Position numbers and translations under genes: made by a program. DNA of 64,000 nt, taken from positions 494,494 through 558,493 of the forward strand of contig MU404069.1 of NCBI GenBank assembly GCA_022695795.1, written 5' to 3'. The notes beneath the pieces are model-generated. The model was not told the DNA's origin and did no database searches. It worked only from the letters and a program-made list of their open reading frames with translations. The DNA comes from Biscogniauxia marginata (lineage: Eukaryota; Ascomycota; Sordariomycetes; Xylariales; Xylariaceae). The first letter of the stretch is position 1. Each line of letters starts with the position of its first letter. Of this stretch, positions 13,069-25,835 are shown one piece after another.

Positions 13069-14659
13069 TTACAGCTTGAAGTCCGCATTCGTCTTCTCCC
13101 ACCCTTGGCTACTAGGCTGCATGTCGGCCACGCGCTCCGCGAGCCGAAGCTTGAGGACCTTGGCCCTGTCCGTGCAAAGCTCGTACATGGTCGTGAGGTT
13201 GAACAATAGCGTATGTGACGTCTGGCCCTCGCCCACCATGTCCTCCAGGATATCTCGGCCCTGCGCATCAATTATCAGTATCGTGTTACGAATAACACCT
13301 ATGAGTTACACCAACTCATTCGGCGGGTTTGGCAAAAGGAGATCAGGGGTAGGTAAGACATGATCGGAGCAACTCACCTCTTCCATTCTGCCAGTGTAGA
13401 GCAGACACACAGCAAGATTCACACCGATCATCTCGTTCTCGGTACCACTCTCCTTCGTCTCGTCGCGCAGCTCCCGCCACTTTCCCAGTGCAACCTCATA
13501 CTCCCCATCCGCCATGTCCGCCAACGCGGCCACAACCCTCTCACCTGTGCCGCTGCTTCCGCCAGAATCGCCCTCCCTCCTGACACACCGCCTAGCTGCC
13601 TCCACATCGCCTAGGTGCAGCCACAGCAACGCCCGAGCGACTGCCAGCTGTCCATCATCGCCGTCAGTAGCCGTTGACGCCAGGGAAGTAAGATGGTCCG
13701 CCGCGCCGGCGAGGTCATCCATCTCGACGAGCGCGCCGGCAACCTTGATCCCCAGGTCAGCGAGGCGGCGCTTCCAGAGCTCTGCAGCGGCGGCGGCGGC
13801 AGTCGCATCGGCGGCGTGACCATCCCGAGGCGCGGCGGTGGCAGCGCGAGCACGGGCGATCTCGGCGCGGGCCTCGCGCGCCAGCTCGTAATAGCTCATG
13901 ACGGCGCGGCGCGGGTCGCCGAAGCCGATGGTCTGCAGGCGGACGGCGAGGGTGCGCAGGTGCCAGGGCACGAGGTGGGCGCCGGTCAGCGGGTCGAGGT
14001 AGAAGGCCGAGTTGAGGTCCTCGAGGGCCTTGGCCTCCTGGGCGGCGAGCGGCACGGCGTCGGCGAGGCACAGGCACGCGAGCCGCGTGTACAGGAGCTC
14101 GAAGATGCGCGCGTGGTCGGCCGGGTCCGTGACCGGCGGGTGCGCGGCGGCGGCCGCCGCCGGCACGGGGCTGCTCGTCAGCGCTTGCACGGCGGCGATG
14201 GCGGCCGCGCGAAAGTGGCCCCCTGCTAGGAGCTCGGGGATCGGGGTCTCGGGCGCGGGCTGCCGCGAGGGATGCCTGAAGGGCGCCGGGATGGAGAGGG
14301 GGGAGATTTGGTGGTAGATTTCCGGGCGCAGGAGGAAGGAAAAGTCCTTCGTTGTCACCGGGGCCTCTGACGCTGGGGTTGACGACCTTAAAGATGTCCC
14401 TGTCCCAGGTGACCGCGCGGCATGTGTCAAGCTGACTCGTGGGCTTGACGGTCTGCTTCCACCAGCGCTGAGACGATTAGCTTGCTGTAGCGATAGGGGA
14501 GAGGGCAATGGGGCCCTGAGATTTGCATGGTCAGCGTGCATGGTCATAGTCTAAGTATGTAGGAAATAGAACTTAGACTTACTCGTCGGCATCTAGGGGG
14601 CCCTTTGTCGACGATCGTGGTCGGGATGCTAGAGAGCGGAGGATGTCAATAAACGGCAT
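13069..14659 (-). CDS. TRAPP complex subunit 12 (TRAPPC12-like TPR protein)
   Basis: Predicted 468 aa subunit of the TRAPP tethering complex. In filamentous fungi TRAPPC12 belongs to the TRAPPIII form, a Rab GEF acting at the Golgi and in autophagy. Exons on the minus strand are 14659-14583, 14515-13378 and 13260-13069, with introns of 67 and 117 bp, both GT-AG. The short first exon encodes MPFIDILRSLASRPRSS and joins in frame to a Pro/Ser-rich linker. The N-terminal conserved piece is KDFSFLLRPEIYHQISP. The body is helical TPR-like repeats rich in Ala/Leu. The C-terminus (GEGQTSHTLLFNLTTMYELC, ending in NADFKL) is the most diagnostic part of the family. Without the first exon the frame would start at a downstream ATG inside intron 1, which would lose the conserved N-terminus. 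Confidence 0.88.
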
Positions 14660-17042
14660 GTCGGGCTCGAGGATATGTGTGTGAACATGTTTGAGAGGTG
14701 GAAGAAGATTCCCATATTTCGGATAGAAGCCTTATGTAATGATAATTCTCACAGGAGAATGGGAAGGCATCATCATAATGGCTTTTAGAACATCCATGTT
14801 CGCTGCTCCTTCCTCTCGTTCATTCAATTCAATGGCACAGTGCTAACGACTTACGTCACCAAACTTAGGGAGCCTTTTTTTCGAGCAGTCGCAATCGAAG
14901 GTATTTTACTTACTTCTCGCACCGGATTTATTTCTCGAGTGACCCCTCGTTGGGCCACTTTGCTGCGATGCATCCATCTTTGCTACCTTGTATACTGTCT
15001 TCTTATTAGGTATTACGAAGGTGAAGATTGAACACCGTAGACAGCCACGAAATGGCGTTTAACGCACTGGCCGGGGAGACTTCGGCTAAACAGAATCGTT
15101 GACTACACAGGTGCCTACCCCCTATATACATACCCCCAACCACCAACCACCAACACTCAACCTACATGTCTGTGTGCTTAGGCAGAGGGAAGTATTCGTT
15201 TACTAGGTAGAATTAATTCACCATAACCCTACTTTAAGTTACCTATCCTAACACTTGACAAAAGCCGGCCTTAAGGAAAGTTTGCTTGTTTTTCTGATGA
15301 AAAGCAATCCTAAGACATGAGGAGCGCACGTAGTCAGCGAGTATACCTATATAGTCTCCTATATGTACCTATAAGTATCTGGGCTATGTCCACCTATCTG
15401 GCCCACCTTGGACCTGCCAGGCACACTGCATTTGATTGTCATGTTCACCAACATTTGTTGCTATACTTGGCAGGTCTTTTGACTACCTTCATCACTGCTA
15501 GCCATCGCCGAACAATATGGATTACATCTTAAGCAAATATCCTCGCCGAATAAAGTCGAGGACGTCGAATCAAGGCTCCAACCTGTCAAACTTTTCCGAT
15601 GCATGCGAAGAGGCGATAATTAGATCTGGGCGCACCCGAGAAGAGTTTGGGGCGGGAACGCCACCACGTTCCTGCTAACTTTTATTACCATGTGTATCCT
15701 CGCATGGCTCTTACATACACTCTTTTCATCCGTACTAAACCAACCGAAAGTAATATTTGAAAATCCATTATTTGTATTCGGCATTGATTCTTGCTTGATA
15801 TCGCCCCGTAAGCGAGGAGCTTCGGAGTACTAATGGCCAAGTGTTCTGCAACAACTATTCTGTAACGTGGAAGGGAAAAGTCTCATATCTGTCGAGAAAG
15901 ATGGGGCCAAGAAGCCTGGTAACTCGAATTCTTTGCATGTAGACTTTGGAGAGTTTACTTTAACTAAAGTTTAACATCTCCATTCAAATCATCTGGGGTC
16001 TTGAGGTAGTTAGCGTTTGGAACACAGCATACACTTACAGAGATATGTCTGGTAGGTTAAGAAACGTATTGGGAATGGTGGATATGGGACTAAGAGAGCA
16101 TCTCGTCTACTCTATTTTGGTTTATCTTCAAGGACGAACTCAGAGCCTGCTATTTAGCCCAAGGGTTTGCTCAGAAGCCTGTAAATTCAGACCACCTTAG
16201 TAAGATATGCGTACCGCAATTGTCGTTGATATCGAGCCTATAGGTAGTGTGGAAGGACAAATAAGTACCTAACGTATGTAGCATGGGGGAGTAATAGATT
16301 GGATATACCTACACCACAGAGAACCAGGCCTAGAGGGACAAACTCAAGTCCGATGCTGTTTTGTAGGTGCCATTGCGAAGTAGCATTTTGGCCCATGTGC
16401 ACAATAACCAGCGGGAGTCGGAACCTTCTATTGTCTACAACCATCCCGCCCACCCCGACGACTAGGTAGGTCAAGTACAATGCACAGAGGGGTTCTTTTC
16501 TACCATTGAATCTACTGATTGATTGCCGCGTTGTTAACAATTCTCCCGCATAGCCTCGCACTTTGCCAGTCATCCATTCTCTGCGCAGCATCTTCAGCAC
16601 CTACATGTGGTCACTCCACAGAGCTTGTAAAAGCGGGAAAAGGTACCTGCAAGCAATCTAGGCGACAAGAAGTGCTCAATGCATGAAAATGAACTGCACT
16701 TGAAAGATTTTAAGTTCGGCTTCTCATCCCCTACTGAAGGCCTGTCGGTCCCACCATCACACACTGTACACGGTACCTCTGTCAAGCACCTCTGTCAGGT
16801 ACCCCCATCAGATACCTCCGTACTGTTCGCCTATTGCCTCTCTCTCCCACCCCCCTTTCCCCCTGCAGCACCAGAGACCTCACCAGAGACTTCAACTGCA
16901 CACTGACGCAGAGGCTTGACTGTTCCTACTCTACTGCACTTGAGCCTTGCATCAGACATCCATCTACCATCATCTCCATCAATCGTCAACATCAATACTG
17001 TCCGCCTAATCGCTACCATCGTTTGCACCCTGTATCATAACA
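14660..17042. other. Intergenic, TRAPPC12 to AT-hook gene
   Basis: 2.4 kb between divergently oriented genes. No credible ORF. It should hold both promoters. A 13-bp imperfect direct repeat lies at 16774-16825. From about 16830 the + strand is CT/CA-rich, as expected of the 5' UTR of the downstream gene. Confidence 0.5.
16774..16825. repeat. Four imperfect 13-bp direct repeats
   Basis: Units at 16774, 16787, 16800 and 16813 share the pattern TACCTCTGTCAAG with one to several changes. They lie about 220 bp upstream of the AT-hook gene start and could be protein-binding sites. Function unknown. Confidence 0.5.
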
Positions 17043-19353
17043 ATGTCGGCGACAACCACTACGGCGAATCCTGTCATCTCGCAGCTCTCAGCGCTTGCTA
17101 TCCCCGAACCTGGTCGCGCTGCACTTCTGCCCACTCCTCCCATGACACAATCAATGAACCCAGCGCTTGCCCGCTATTTGACGGCGTCGGATTATGACCT
17201 AAGGCGCGACTACTGGCACGACCCTGCGGCCTACAACGACCAGCCGCCAAAGTACTACATCGATACCGTGTGGAAACATCATCTCGACTATCACGGCTAC
17301 GCTCGCTCATTCCAGCCGCTCCAGGGTACCGAACGCGAGCGTTATAAAGGCATCATAGACAAGGTGCACGCAGATGAAGCCGACATGATCAAGATAGAGG
17401 ATAATATTCACGACCGTCTCAGCGCAGCCGCCAAGGAGATCGAGCGTATTCGCAGAGGGCGGCCATCGTCGTCTCAACCCCCAGTGCAGCCCCCAGTCGG
17501 CAATCCAGAGCCTCCCGCCAAGAGGAAAAGAGGACGACCTCGGAAGTACCCCAGACCGGAAGACATCCAGGCAGAATCCACACAACCGGCGCCACACAAT
17601 AGACAAGATATACATGCGACTGTTGAGCCAGCTGTTGCTGCTGCTACAAAAGCAGAACTTGCCGAGAGCGCCAGGATCATCAAGGCCGGAATCAAGGAAC
17701 TCGATGAACACAAAAAAGAAACCAGACGGCCGTTAAGGCACGCGCGGCAATATCCAGAGTTCAATAAGTGGGTGCTTGATACCCGCTTCGGCAAGATTGA
17801 ATCGACGCTGAGTCTGCACGGAGATCACTGGTTTATGGGCCACCGGCCTGGTGATCCGATCTTTCGCATCGTGGATGCTCCCCGACACCATCCCATATTC
17901 GGACTCGAAGACTTGGCCCATCACCCGGTATTCGGCAGAGAGGATTTTGACCTTACTCAGCTATACTTCCGATTCCGATACGAAGGGATCGTGCCTTTCA
18001 ATTACCCGGAGAGCCAGCAGAGACTCCAGGAACATGCCTTCCCGGCGTTCATGACCATGATCATCGCGGCCCTGGCATTCAACCCAAAGAAGCCCGACGC
18101 AGAGCTGCCGCCGCAGTTGGGACGAATCTGGACCATCATGATGCAAGATATGAACGACATGAACAAGAGCACCAAGCAGGAGCTCGTGTATTTGATGTTC
18201 GCTCTCCAGCGTATCTGGAAGATCAAGTACGGCACAGACTCGTCGAAGCTTCCCCTATTCCTCCAAGCACAGTTCAAGACATCAAAGTCGCGGCTCGGCG
18301 AGATGGCGTGGCTAGTGTGCAAGGTGCTGTCCATCCTGCCCGGATACCACGTGCTCCGGGGCTTCACCGAATGGTTCCTCCAAGCCATGGTAGGGACCAA
18401 TGTTCAGTCGATCGCGGGCTGGTACTTCAATAACCAGATGGGCCCGGAGGCGCAAGAGCAATTGGATGATGGCGATCTGGACAACATCCTCTTCTACAGA
18501 AGCGATCAGCCAATCGAAGAGGTATGTGGCTTTTCTTGTTCCGTCGTCTGTTGCATCTTTTCGATCCCTTCCCCTTTTATTTTTTCTCGGACATTTTTTC
18601 CACCTTATTCAACTTCTTGAACCGTTGATGCTCGGATGGTCAAAAAAAAAAAAAAAGGGAAAAAAGGCACCAAAATTCAACTCATGGTGGAAATAATTTA
18701 TTGGTGCGATATATATGTTATTTCGTTGTATTCACAAATCGAGTTATCGGACGTCGGGTGTTAATGCAGCTAAAGCGGAGAGGGGAATATTAAAAATCCA
18801 GCTTTGCCTGCTCCCGCTCCCGCTTTATCACGTCAAGCCTTGGCAGAAAACCAATTGCCAATCGAACCCGAGCTAACTTTTTTCTCGTACCTCGCAGCAC
18901 CTCCCGGTCCTCCAAGACATCTACGACCGCCACGGATCGTACGAACACATCCCCGCGCCACGATTGCTGGAACTTCAGCAAATCGCCCGTCAGTTTGTAC
19001 CGCACCTTTTTTTTGCCACCGTTAAGAATCGCAAAGATCCCGCCGCCCGATCTTCTGTAGCCGTTACGCCTGCTCAGTTCAAGCGCATTGTCGCTGTAAG
19101 ATCTAAGACGCCCGTCGTTGTAAATGGCGGAGAGGACGAGAGTGCCGACGAGGAAATAGTTGTCGCCAGGAAGCCCCAACCTAAGAAGAAGGGAAATTCG
19201 GCGAGAGTTAGAAGCCTCCCCTCTCCTCCCATCTCTAGCCCCACGAAGTCGAAGTCTGCTGGGACACCCAAGAAGAGCACGGCCAAGAAGAGGAGTCGAT
19301 CTGGTCCCGAGGAGCCACACTTTTCCACGCCCTCGAAACGAGCCCGCCATTAG
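17043..19353 (+). CDS. AT-hook protein, conserved fungal hypothetical
   Basis: Predicted 644 aa, probably nuclear. Exons are 17043-18521 and 18898-19353. The 376-bp intron has a GTATGT donor, a CTAAC branch site and a GCAG acceptor, and contains a 15-A run. The first-exon frame reads on for 33 codons past the donor into low-quality sequence, which is why I take the intron. One AT-hook, KRKRGRPRK at residues 160-168, should bind the minor groove of AT-rich DNA. Before it are a Tyr/Trp-rich segment (about 45-75) and a short coiled stretch. After it is a helical region of about 300 residues containing the HHPIFGLEDLAHHPVFG repeat-like piece. The tail is Lys/Ser/Pro-rich with basic clusters that could be nuclear localisation signals. 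No enzyme domain is recognised. The stop lies 88 bp before the mL40 start. Confidence 0.82.
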
Positions 19354-19441
19354 GCCTCTTGTCTATCCCTCCAACATCGACGGATAGTTTCACCTGATTG
19401 TCGGAAGCAGCCTCGTAATCGCACACACTCATTCCCTCACG

Positions 19442-20234
19442 ATGCCTCCCCCAACATTCCGCGCCCTCCTCGCGAGGGTTTCCCCAATTTCATCACACTC
19501 CTTTTTATCCACAGCGCCGCCTTCCCTTATGTACACATCAGCGATACAGTCATGTGTCAAGGCCGCAGCAGCGGCGCCGTTGTCATCACATTCATCTTCT
19601 TTCCTACCAGTCATGTCCAGTCGATCAATCCACACTACCTCTCCGAACCTTGCGAAAAAGAAGAAGCGGAAGGGTAAGGGTAAGGGCGAGGAGCCCGACG
19701 CCCGTATCGTCAACTTGAAGAGCTCAATGCCGCGCAAGGTGCCCGCTCCCCTGCGCTTTGCGCGTAACCGCGCCCTCCGTCATTGGACTATCCATCGCGC
19801 CTGGCTGTTGTACCAGCGCAAGGAGAGGACGCGGGAGGAGCACGAGTTGGAACGGTAAGCCCACCATTTTCGACGAACTAATTGTCTACGCATATAAAAT
19901 TCCTCATCCCCCTCGTCCTAACTACCGCGAGATTTTCATATCAAGCACACCCCACTTACGATCTGTGTATTATTTTGATGGGACATATTTATCCCCTGTC
20001 ACAGGTGGAACGGCAAGGCTAACGATGGCAAACAGTATGTTCCAATCAATGCACAACGCTTGTGAGGAGCTGCGCAAGACGAGCGGCCCCGGTACCCGCG
20101 ACGAGGGATACTTGTACCGAGTAGCCATGGAGAAAAAGGGCTTGTACGGCCACAACAACATCCCGATCGAGTACGCCAGACCGCAGACCGAGACCCCCGC
20201 ACGAGAACCCTGGAACCATGGATGGACGCGGTAG
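19442..20234 (+). CDS. Mitochondrial large-subunit ribosomal protein mL40
   Basis: Predicted 203 aa component of the mitochondrial 54S ribosomal subunit (yeast MRPL28 family). Exons are 19442-19854 and 20036-20234. The intron is 181 bp with a GTAAGC donor, a CTAAC branch site and a CAG acceptor. The first about 65 residues are Ser/Ala/Arg-rich with few acids, a typical mitochondrial presequence. A Lys-rich patch precedes the family core: ALRHWTIHRAWLLYQRKER, then after the splice MHNACEELRKTSGPGTRDEG and a C-terminal YARPQTETPAREPWNHGW. The spliced join reconstitutes the core precisely, which supports the intron. The spacing of 88 bp from the upstream gene means the two share or overlap UTR sequence. 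Confidence 0.88.
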
Positions 20235-21781
20235 AGATGTATGTTTTCCAGGTTTACGTTTGCACCTTTCCTTGGCCTAGATAGTCGGATATAGGGGCCC
20301 CCCTTTTATTCCGTGACCGGGCCCGGATTAATGGTATGTATGATAAGGCATCACTTTGTTCGCCCCTCGCTCGTTGACGCTAGGGGGGATACTAGTATGT
20401 ATAGGTAGTAATACCTAAGGAAATATTAAGGAAAAAGGGAGACTATTGAGTCGTTTGTATGAATCACTCAAGGGATTACTTGATATGAGGTTTGATAGTT
20501 ATTTGTTTTTCGTCATGTGTGATCCGAAAAGATAGGAGGGTAGTTACTATCTTCTTCCTGTCCTGGTCAAGTATATCTATCATGTAGGCGAATGCGCCGA
20601 ATTCTTCCTCGGCTCGTGCCATGTCTAGTGTTAAAGGGGGTAAAAAATACAACCTAGGTATCCAGTTGAGATCTTTTTTGATCCAGACTGAGAAAAGATT
20701 TGGGACGGAAGGATTGCTTTGATTTGTGCTCTCGTGCTAATAGTTACGGCGTACATGTGACGATGCCTCGTGTCGGCCTAGCCTAGAAAAACGAAGAAAA
20801 AAAGAAAAGGAAATAAAAGGGAGAGAACTCCCCCCCCCTTTACCCACGCCCCCCTTACCCCTTTTCTCCAAATGCCTGTTCTCCCCGCTAGTCTATGATA
20901 TAAAAAGAAATATGGAAAAAAATTCGATGGGCTGATGATGTCGTTGTCGTTTTCGTTGCTGTTGACTGGTGATGATGAGGATGATGATGAACAAAGTGAT
21001 TGTAGGTAGGTAGGTACATGGATAGGTATAGGTGGTTTACTTCTTGGAGAGAGGGCAAAAAATGAGAAGTTTTTTCGGTCAATATTGGGGTTATTCCCTC
21101 TCCTCTCTTCTCTTCTTCCTTTTCCATTATTAATACAACAAAGAACCTCTCCCTTCCCTTCCCCCTGCCCCCCTTTTTTTCTTCTCTTTTGATATACCAA
21201 TCATCACCAGAAGGAAAAAAAAAAAATCCAAATTTCGATCCCAAGTCAATTTCAATCTTTCCCTGGGATTTGCTTAGATTTCCGGGAAATTTCGATTTTA
21301 CTGTTATTTTTTATTTAATTTTTTTTCTTGTTTCCAACTTTTATTATTATTATGTCATCTCAGTCAAGTCAATCTCTCTGTCCGCCTGGGTAGTTCGTCC
21401 CCATTTTTCAGATTTTTTGAGATAGATTCGCATCGTTGTCTGGGTAAGTCATGGGCCAGGTATATAGGGGTGATCGCTCCCCCAAGTTGTAGATTTGCTC
21501 GTAGGTATTGTAGGCAAGTAGGCACTAATCTGTGGCCGACGTAAAATTAAGGGAGAGAAGAGGCCCAGCCCAGATGCATCTCCCGGTCTCATTTTTCTCT
21601 GGTCTGGAATTGGACAATGAATGCATCGCTTCGACTCGTAATTCCCGTTCGCCCCGACTTTCGTTTCGTCCTTCCGTTTCGGCTGTCCGTGGTGAATCCC
21701 CTTACTGACGTTAGAATCCTCGTCCGCTTCCGCTTCGGCTCAGTCCACACCCCAGTGCTTATCTGAAGAGACCGGTTTTTC
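20235..21781. other. Intergenic, mL40 to Rho GTPase (tail to tail)
   Basis: 1.5 kb with pyrimidine- and purine-rich low-complexity blocks (about 20760-21180 and 21190-21360). The frames seen there are compositional artefacts. It contains the 3' UTRs of two converging genes. Confidence 0.5.
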
Positions 21782-22859
21782 TCATAATATCACACAGCAG
21801 CCGCCACCCTCGCCTTTCTCGAATGTTAGCAGCGCGGCCCGTGTCGCCGCCTCAAACACGTCGTCAACGCCCTCGCCGCTCAGACTGGAACACTCGAGGT
21901 ATTTACGGGCACCTATCTCCTGAGCGGCCGAATCGCCTTGTCGCTCCGTCACGAACTTGAGACTCTTCTTGCGCATCTCTTCGATCGCCACAGGGTCGTC
22001 GCGCAAGTCCTTCTTAAGGCCGACTAGTATGATCGGAACACCGGGACATCGTTCAGTAGCCTCTTCTACCCACTATTTAGACGACGGATGTTAGCCTGTT
22101 ATGTGAAGTGATAACTCGGAAGAATATGTCAGAACTGGGATAAGGGTGATAGATGATGGGTGCGGGTTTCGATTGACCTTGTGCTTAACGTTGTCGAGAG
22201 AATCTGGCGAATCGATTGAGAAGCCAATCAGAAGTACATGGGCTTTCGAATACGCCAGCGGTCGTAATCGTTCATAATCTTCCTGCCCAGCAGTATCCCA
22301 CAATGCTAGTTGTACCGACTTGCCGTCTACTCTGCAATCTGTAACGTAGTTCTCGAATACGGTAGGGATCTAGGGAAAGAAACTTGTCAGTCATCCCGTC
22401 GGCATCGGCCGGGGAACGTGGGGGGGCTTGGAACACCGTCGTGCGAGGTTGCTTACATAGTGCTAAAGGCGGTCAGCAAATGTAACGAGTGCAAGGGGGA
22501 GGGGAACATTTACAGTTGGGAAGTAGCCCAAGGTGAAGACGCTTAGCAGAGATGTCTTGCCGCAAGCTCCATCGCCAATAATGACTAGTTTCCTGTTAAC
22601 TCGGTTAGAATCGTCCCTTTGCACGAGCTGATAAGGCTTTTCGACACGCGCAATTTGTGATGCACGAAAAGGATTAAGGAAGTGCCTTTTCGGACATAGT
22701 AGGGCAACAGAGTGCTCACGAGGCTACGAGCAAACGATGTCGTGCGGTAGAGGTGTCGAAGCACCCGATCGATAGACGCCGAGAACAATTGCAATAAAGA
22801 TCGACAACCGGAATGTAAACGTACCTGCGAATGACGTTCTGCGGATTCGAACTCGCCAT
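21782..22859 (-). CDS. Rho-family small GTPase
   Basis: Predicted 200 aa membrane-anchored GTPase controlling polarity or wall synthesis. Minus-strand exons are 22859-22825, 22592-22514, 22462-22457, 22369-22178 and 22072-21782. G1 is GDGACGKT at 18-25, switch I ends in IPTVFENYV with T43, G3 is DTAGQE at 65-70, G4 is KKDL and G5 is CSS. The C-terminus is CCVIL, a CAAX box with Leu last (geranylgeranylation expected) and an adjacent Cys that could be palmitoylated. Exon 3 is only 6 nt (CACTAT, His-Tyr); without it two switch I residues are missing. The exon 4 donor is GTCAAT, weaker than the others. The sequence is unlike Rho3 (which has FDRLRSLSY) and closer to Rho1/Rho2-like proteins; I cannot assign the paralogue. 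Confidence 0.93.
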
Positions 22860-25835
22860 GGCTCTACGCGAGAGGACCAATCTATCCACCCAGTGATGGT
22901 CGGCACAATCTATCGGATGGTGGGACGCGTGAAAAAGAAATCGAGGAGAAGCTGATCGTTGGGTAGGCCCTGGGCGCTTCGTCGATAATTGAAATAACCG
23001 TAATGTCGCTGGGAATCGGGCGGTTGACGTGTGAGGTTCGACCTCGAGGCCTCCGCGTCGGGTGGGTGCTACGTAGTGTTCGGGCTAAGGACGGCCGTTT
23101 TTCTTCTTTTCTTTCGATATTGCGTAATTCCGCGTCTTAGTAAGGTCCGTATAGAAGTCTACTGTCGAACCTGTGGCGGACAAGTTAAGCAAGACTTGGA
23201 AGCCAGGCTAGAAAAATTGTCGAATACGAGCGACCAGCGCAGGTAGGGAGAGCGACCGGGTTTCGCGGTAGAATTTAAAGTCTCTAGAACTCCTGGCCCC
23301 CCCTGTAGTTCAGCTCCCCAATGGGGTCTAATGCAATTGGCCAGGTTTAACCCCAACTTATCAATTGCCAGCCAGTGTGATAGTCGACAAATAGCATTTC
23401 AGGATGTTACCGGGGGGGGTTGCCAGTCCTCCTGTCGACGTCAGTTGCTAGTTGTCGTCTTATCACGACTGGCTGCCGTCGGCGGCATGTATGTAATAGA
23501 AGCTGCGAAATACGGCCACATACAGCTGTATTATCGTCGGTTGTTGCTACGTTACAGGTATCGGTTCGTGGACAGCACACTGGAGGCAGTGTTGGCCTTC
23601 AATGTTGGTAGACAAGGGGCCCGGCCGTGAACCGTGAACCGCGAACACTGAAGAAAATGAGCACTAGCATACGATTGGTCTAACTTATAGCCCTAAATGG
23701 CCTGATCAACGACGCATAACCAAGAGCTCCAGATGGTGGAGCCAAAGCTGGACTGAAATCTCGTCTGGACCGAAGCATCGCACTCTGCGATACAGTGCTC
23801 CAGATACCTAATTGAGTCGGTCCTCACCTGCGGACGCCAGTCACATTTCGAGCTGAGCGATCTAGAACATAATTCACCATGTACCATCGATGGCGAGGGT
23901 GGCCAAAGCTGCCTTGATCACCTCGATCTTGACAAGCTTGGCGGAGTGAGATCGCTCGCCCAACGGCTGCAGGTCTCAAGGTAGAAACGTGTGCTACACT
24001 GCAAAGCCGACCGCCCACCCAATAGGGGCTCGAGTGCTGGCCCATGTCCAACCCACGCACTTGCTGGGAGATGCGGCAGCACTGCTAAACATCTTGCACC
24101 GGACCGTGTGATTGGGTTGGTATCAGACTAATACCGAAGGGGCTTTCCGGGTACTGTATGTCGACCAGTCGGGTTGGTATACAAGTTTGGATCGACTAGA
24201 ACTATCGTAACGTGATACTACTCTATTGATTCAGTCTTGTCGGTATCACCACTGGGTGTTTTCGTCCAGAAGTTAGGGACCGGTTAGCGGAGCCCTGCTA
24301 GCCCCCTTAGCCTAGAGTACTGTCATTTGTTCTCGTTTCACAATAGAGGGTGAGGGTGAAGCGTCCCTGGTAGACGTAGGTAGAAGGTTTGCTGGTCCGC
24401 GCGGGCGAGGGTGAAGTCCGGAAATGATCGATTATACGCGGTCCACGAGGTCTACGTATCTCGTTATACCTAGGTACCTAAGACTCGGCGATATACCTGT
24501 CTCTGGTGTAAGTTAAGAGAGGTGCTAGATATTATAAAGTTGTGCTGCATTCTTTTTCGACTGCTGTTTCTGGATGAACTTGGAGATCTGCAGAAGATAT
24601 CGTGGACCGGATGTGGAGCACTGATCCATTGTGGGATATTCGGTGTGCAAGGTAATGATGCAATGCAGGAATGCCTAGTTAAGAGGATCATCGGGAGGCC
24701 ATGTCGATGAAAATATCTATTTGCTTTCTGTGACGTCTGTAGGTCATCAACATAGTTATGTTGGCTATGAAGCATCAATGGAATGAAACGAATCGAAACG
24801 AATGAACCCCCTTGGGAGAGTTACAGGTAGGCAAGTTACGTAAGGTATAGATGATAGTCTTGCATCACCAACTTCTTTTCTTGAGTAAGGTACGTTAGGT
24901 AGGAACTGGAGTCGTTCATTACCTGGTGCTGGTAGGTCTTATTACCTGCTTTTATTAAAAAGGTGATGTACAGGCTTCATGTTATGCCTTTTAACAATTG
25001 CGGTGGAGCCAAAAAAAAAAAAGATGAAAAAGGAAAAAAAAAAAACCCCACTGGTAAAGCACGTGATCTCTACCAGTCTTCTTCAGAAGTAAGGTACCGT
25101 CTACGGATGTACTTAGGTACCTACATCATTTACGACGAGAGTGGAGATGACAGATGGCGGGGCGCGCAGGCACGTGTCATCCATTTGGCGGTCGGGTACG
25201 GGCCATCAAGCGCCCGCTACTTTGGGGCTGAGGCGTGAGGCTTGAAATGTTAGGTAAGGTTACTTTTAGGTAGGTAGGTACACGGTAATAAGGCTCGCAG
25301 GGCCGGTAGGTATACCGCTCTAGTTAGGTACTTTGTGGAGGCAGGGAAAACCGCCGTGCAAGGTACGTACTTCACTACGTGCATCTATCATTTCAACCTC
25401 TTCCGCAAAAGCGAGACGCCAACAGCAAACCAAACTCTCCCCTTGACGCCCACAACAACCGCATTTCCTCCCAAACGCAACACCAACATCCTCCCACGGT
25501 TGCCAATCTTCTTCGTACCCGTACCCTCGCCGACCACCAGACCAGCATTTCCACCATCCACAAGTCGCAGTCAAGCGATTCGGTCTCCTGCCAATTCCCA
25601 CCTTTGGAGAGGGGCATCCACTCTGCCGGCTTTCTTCCGCCAAACAAAGCATCGCCATCCACTCACAAGCCCTATTCAAAACTCTCGGCTTCTCTGCTGT
25701 ACAGGCCGCGGAATACAGTCCGGGTATTCGTCCGTGTTAGTTGCACTGCTCGCTTCAGCCCATCGCATTTGGCCCCCGACAGACTGGTTACCTTGATGAC
25801 TTCCTCCGGTTGTGCGTCATAAGCTCCCTTTCGGA
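22860..25835. other. Intergenic, Rho GTPase to NST1 (divergent)
   Basis: 3.0 kb with no credible ORF. It contains A-rich runs near 25010-25050 and several TAGGTACC-type motifs (24470-24480, 25110-25120, 25255-25275). From about 25380 to 25835 the + strand is C/A/T-rich and G-poor, matching a long 5' UTR for NST1. Frames of about 150 codons there start at non-ATG codons or have no family similarity. Confidence 0.5.

Noticed and set aside
13693..14229. 178-codon + strand frame
   Set aside because: Antisense shadow of TRAPPC12 exon 2, which has the recognisable protein.
18790..19350. 186-codon minus-strand frame
   Set aside because: Antisense to exon 2 of the AT-hook gene, whose splice and codon bias are better supported.
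22835..22855. tRNA-like B-box GTTCGAATCC on the minus strand
   Set aside because: It lies in the first coding exon of the Rho gene; no A-box or acceptor stem around it. No tRNA gene was found in the window.
25335..25822. Two frames of about 150 codons before NST1
   Set aside because: Composition is that of a CA/CT-rich 5' UTR; the longer useful frame starts from GTG and the proteins look random.
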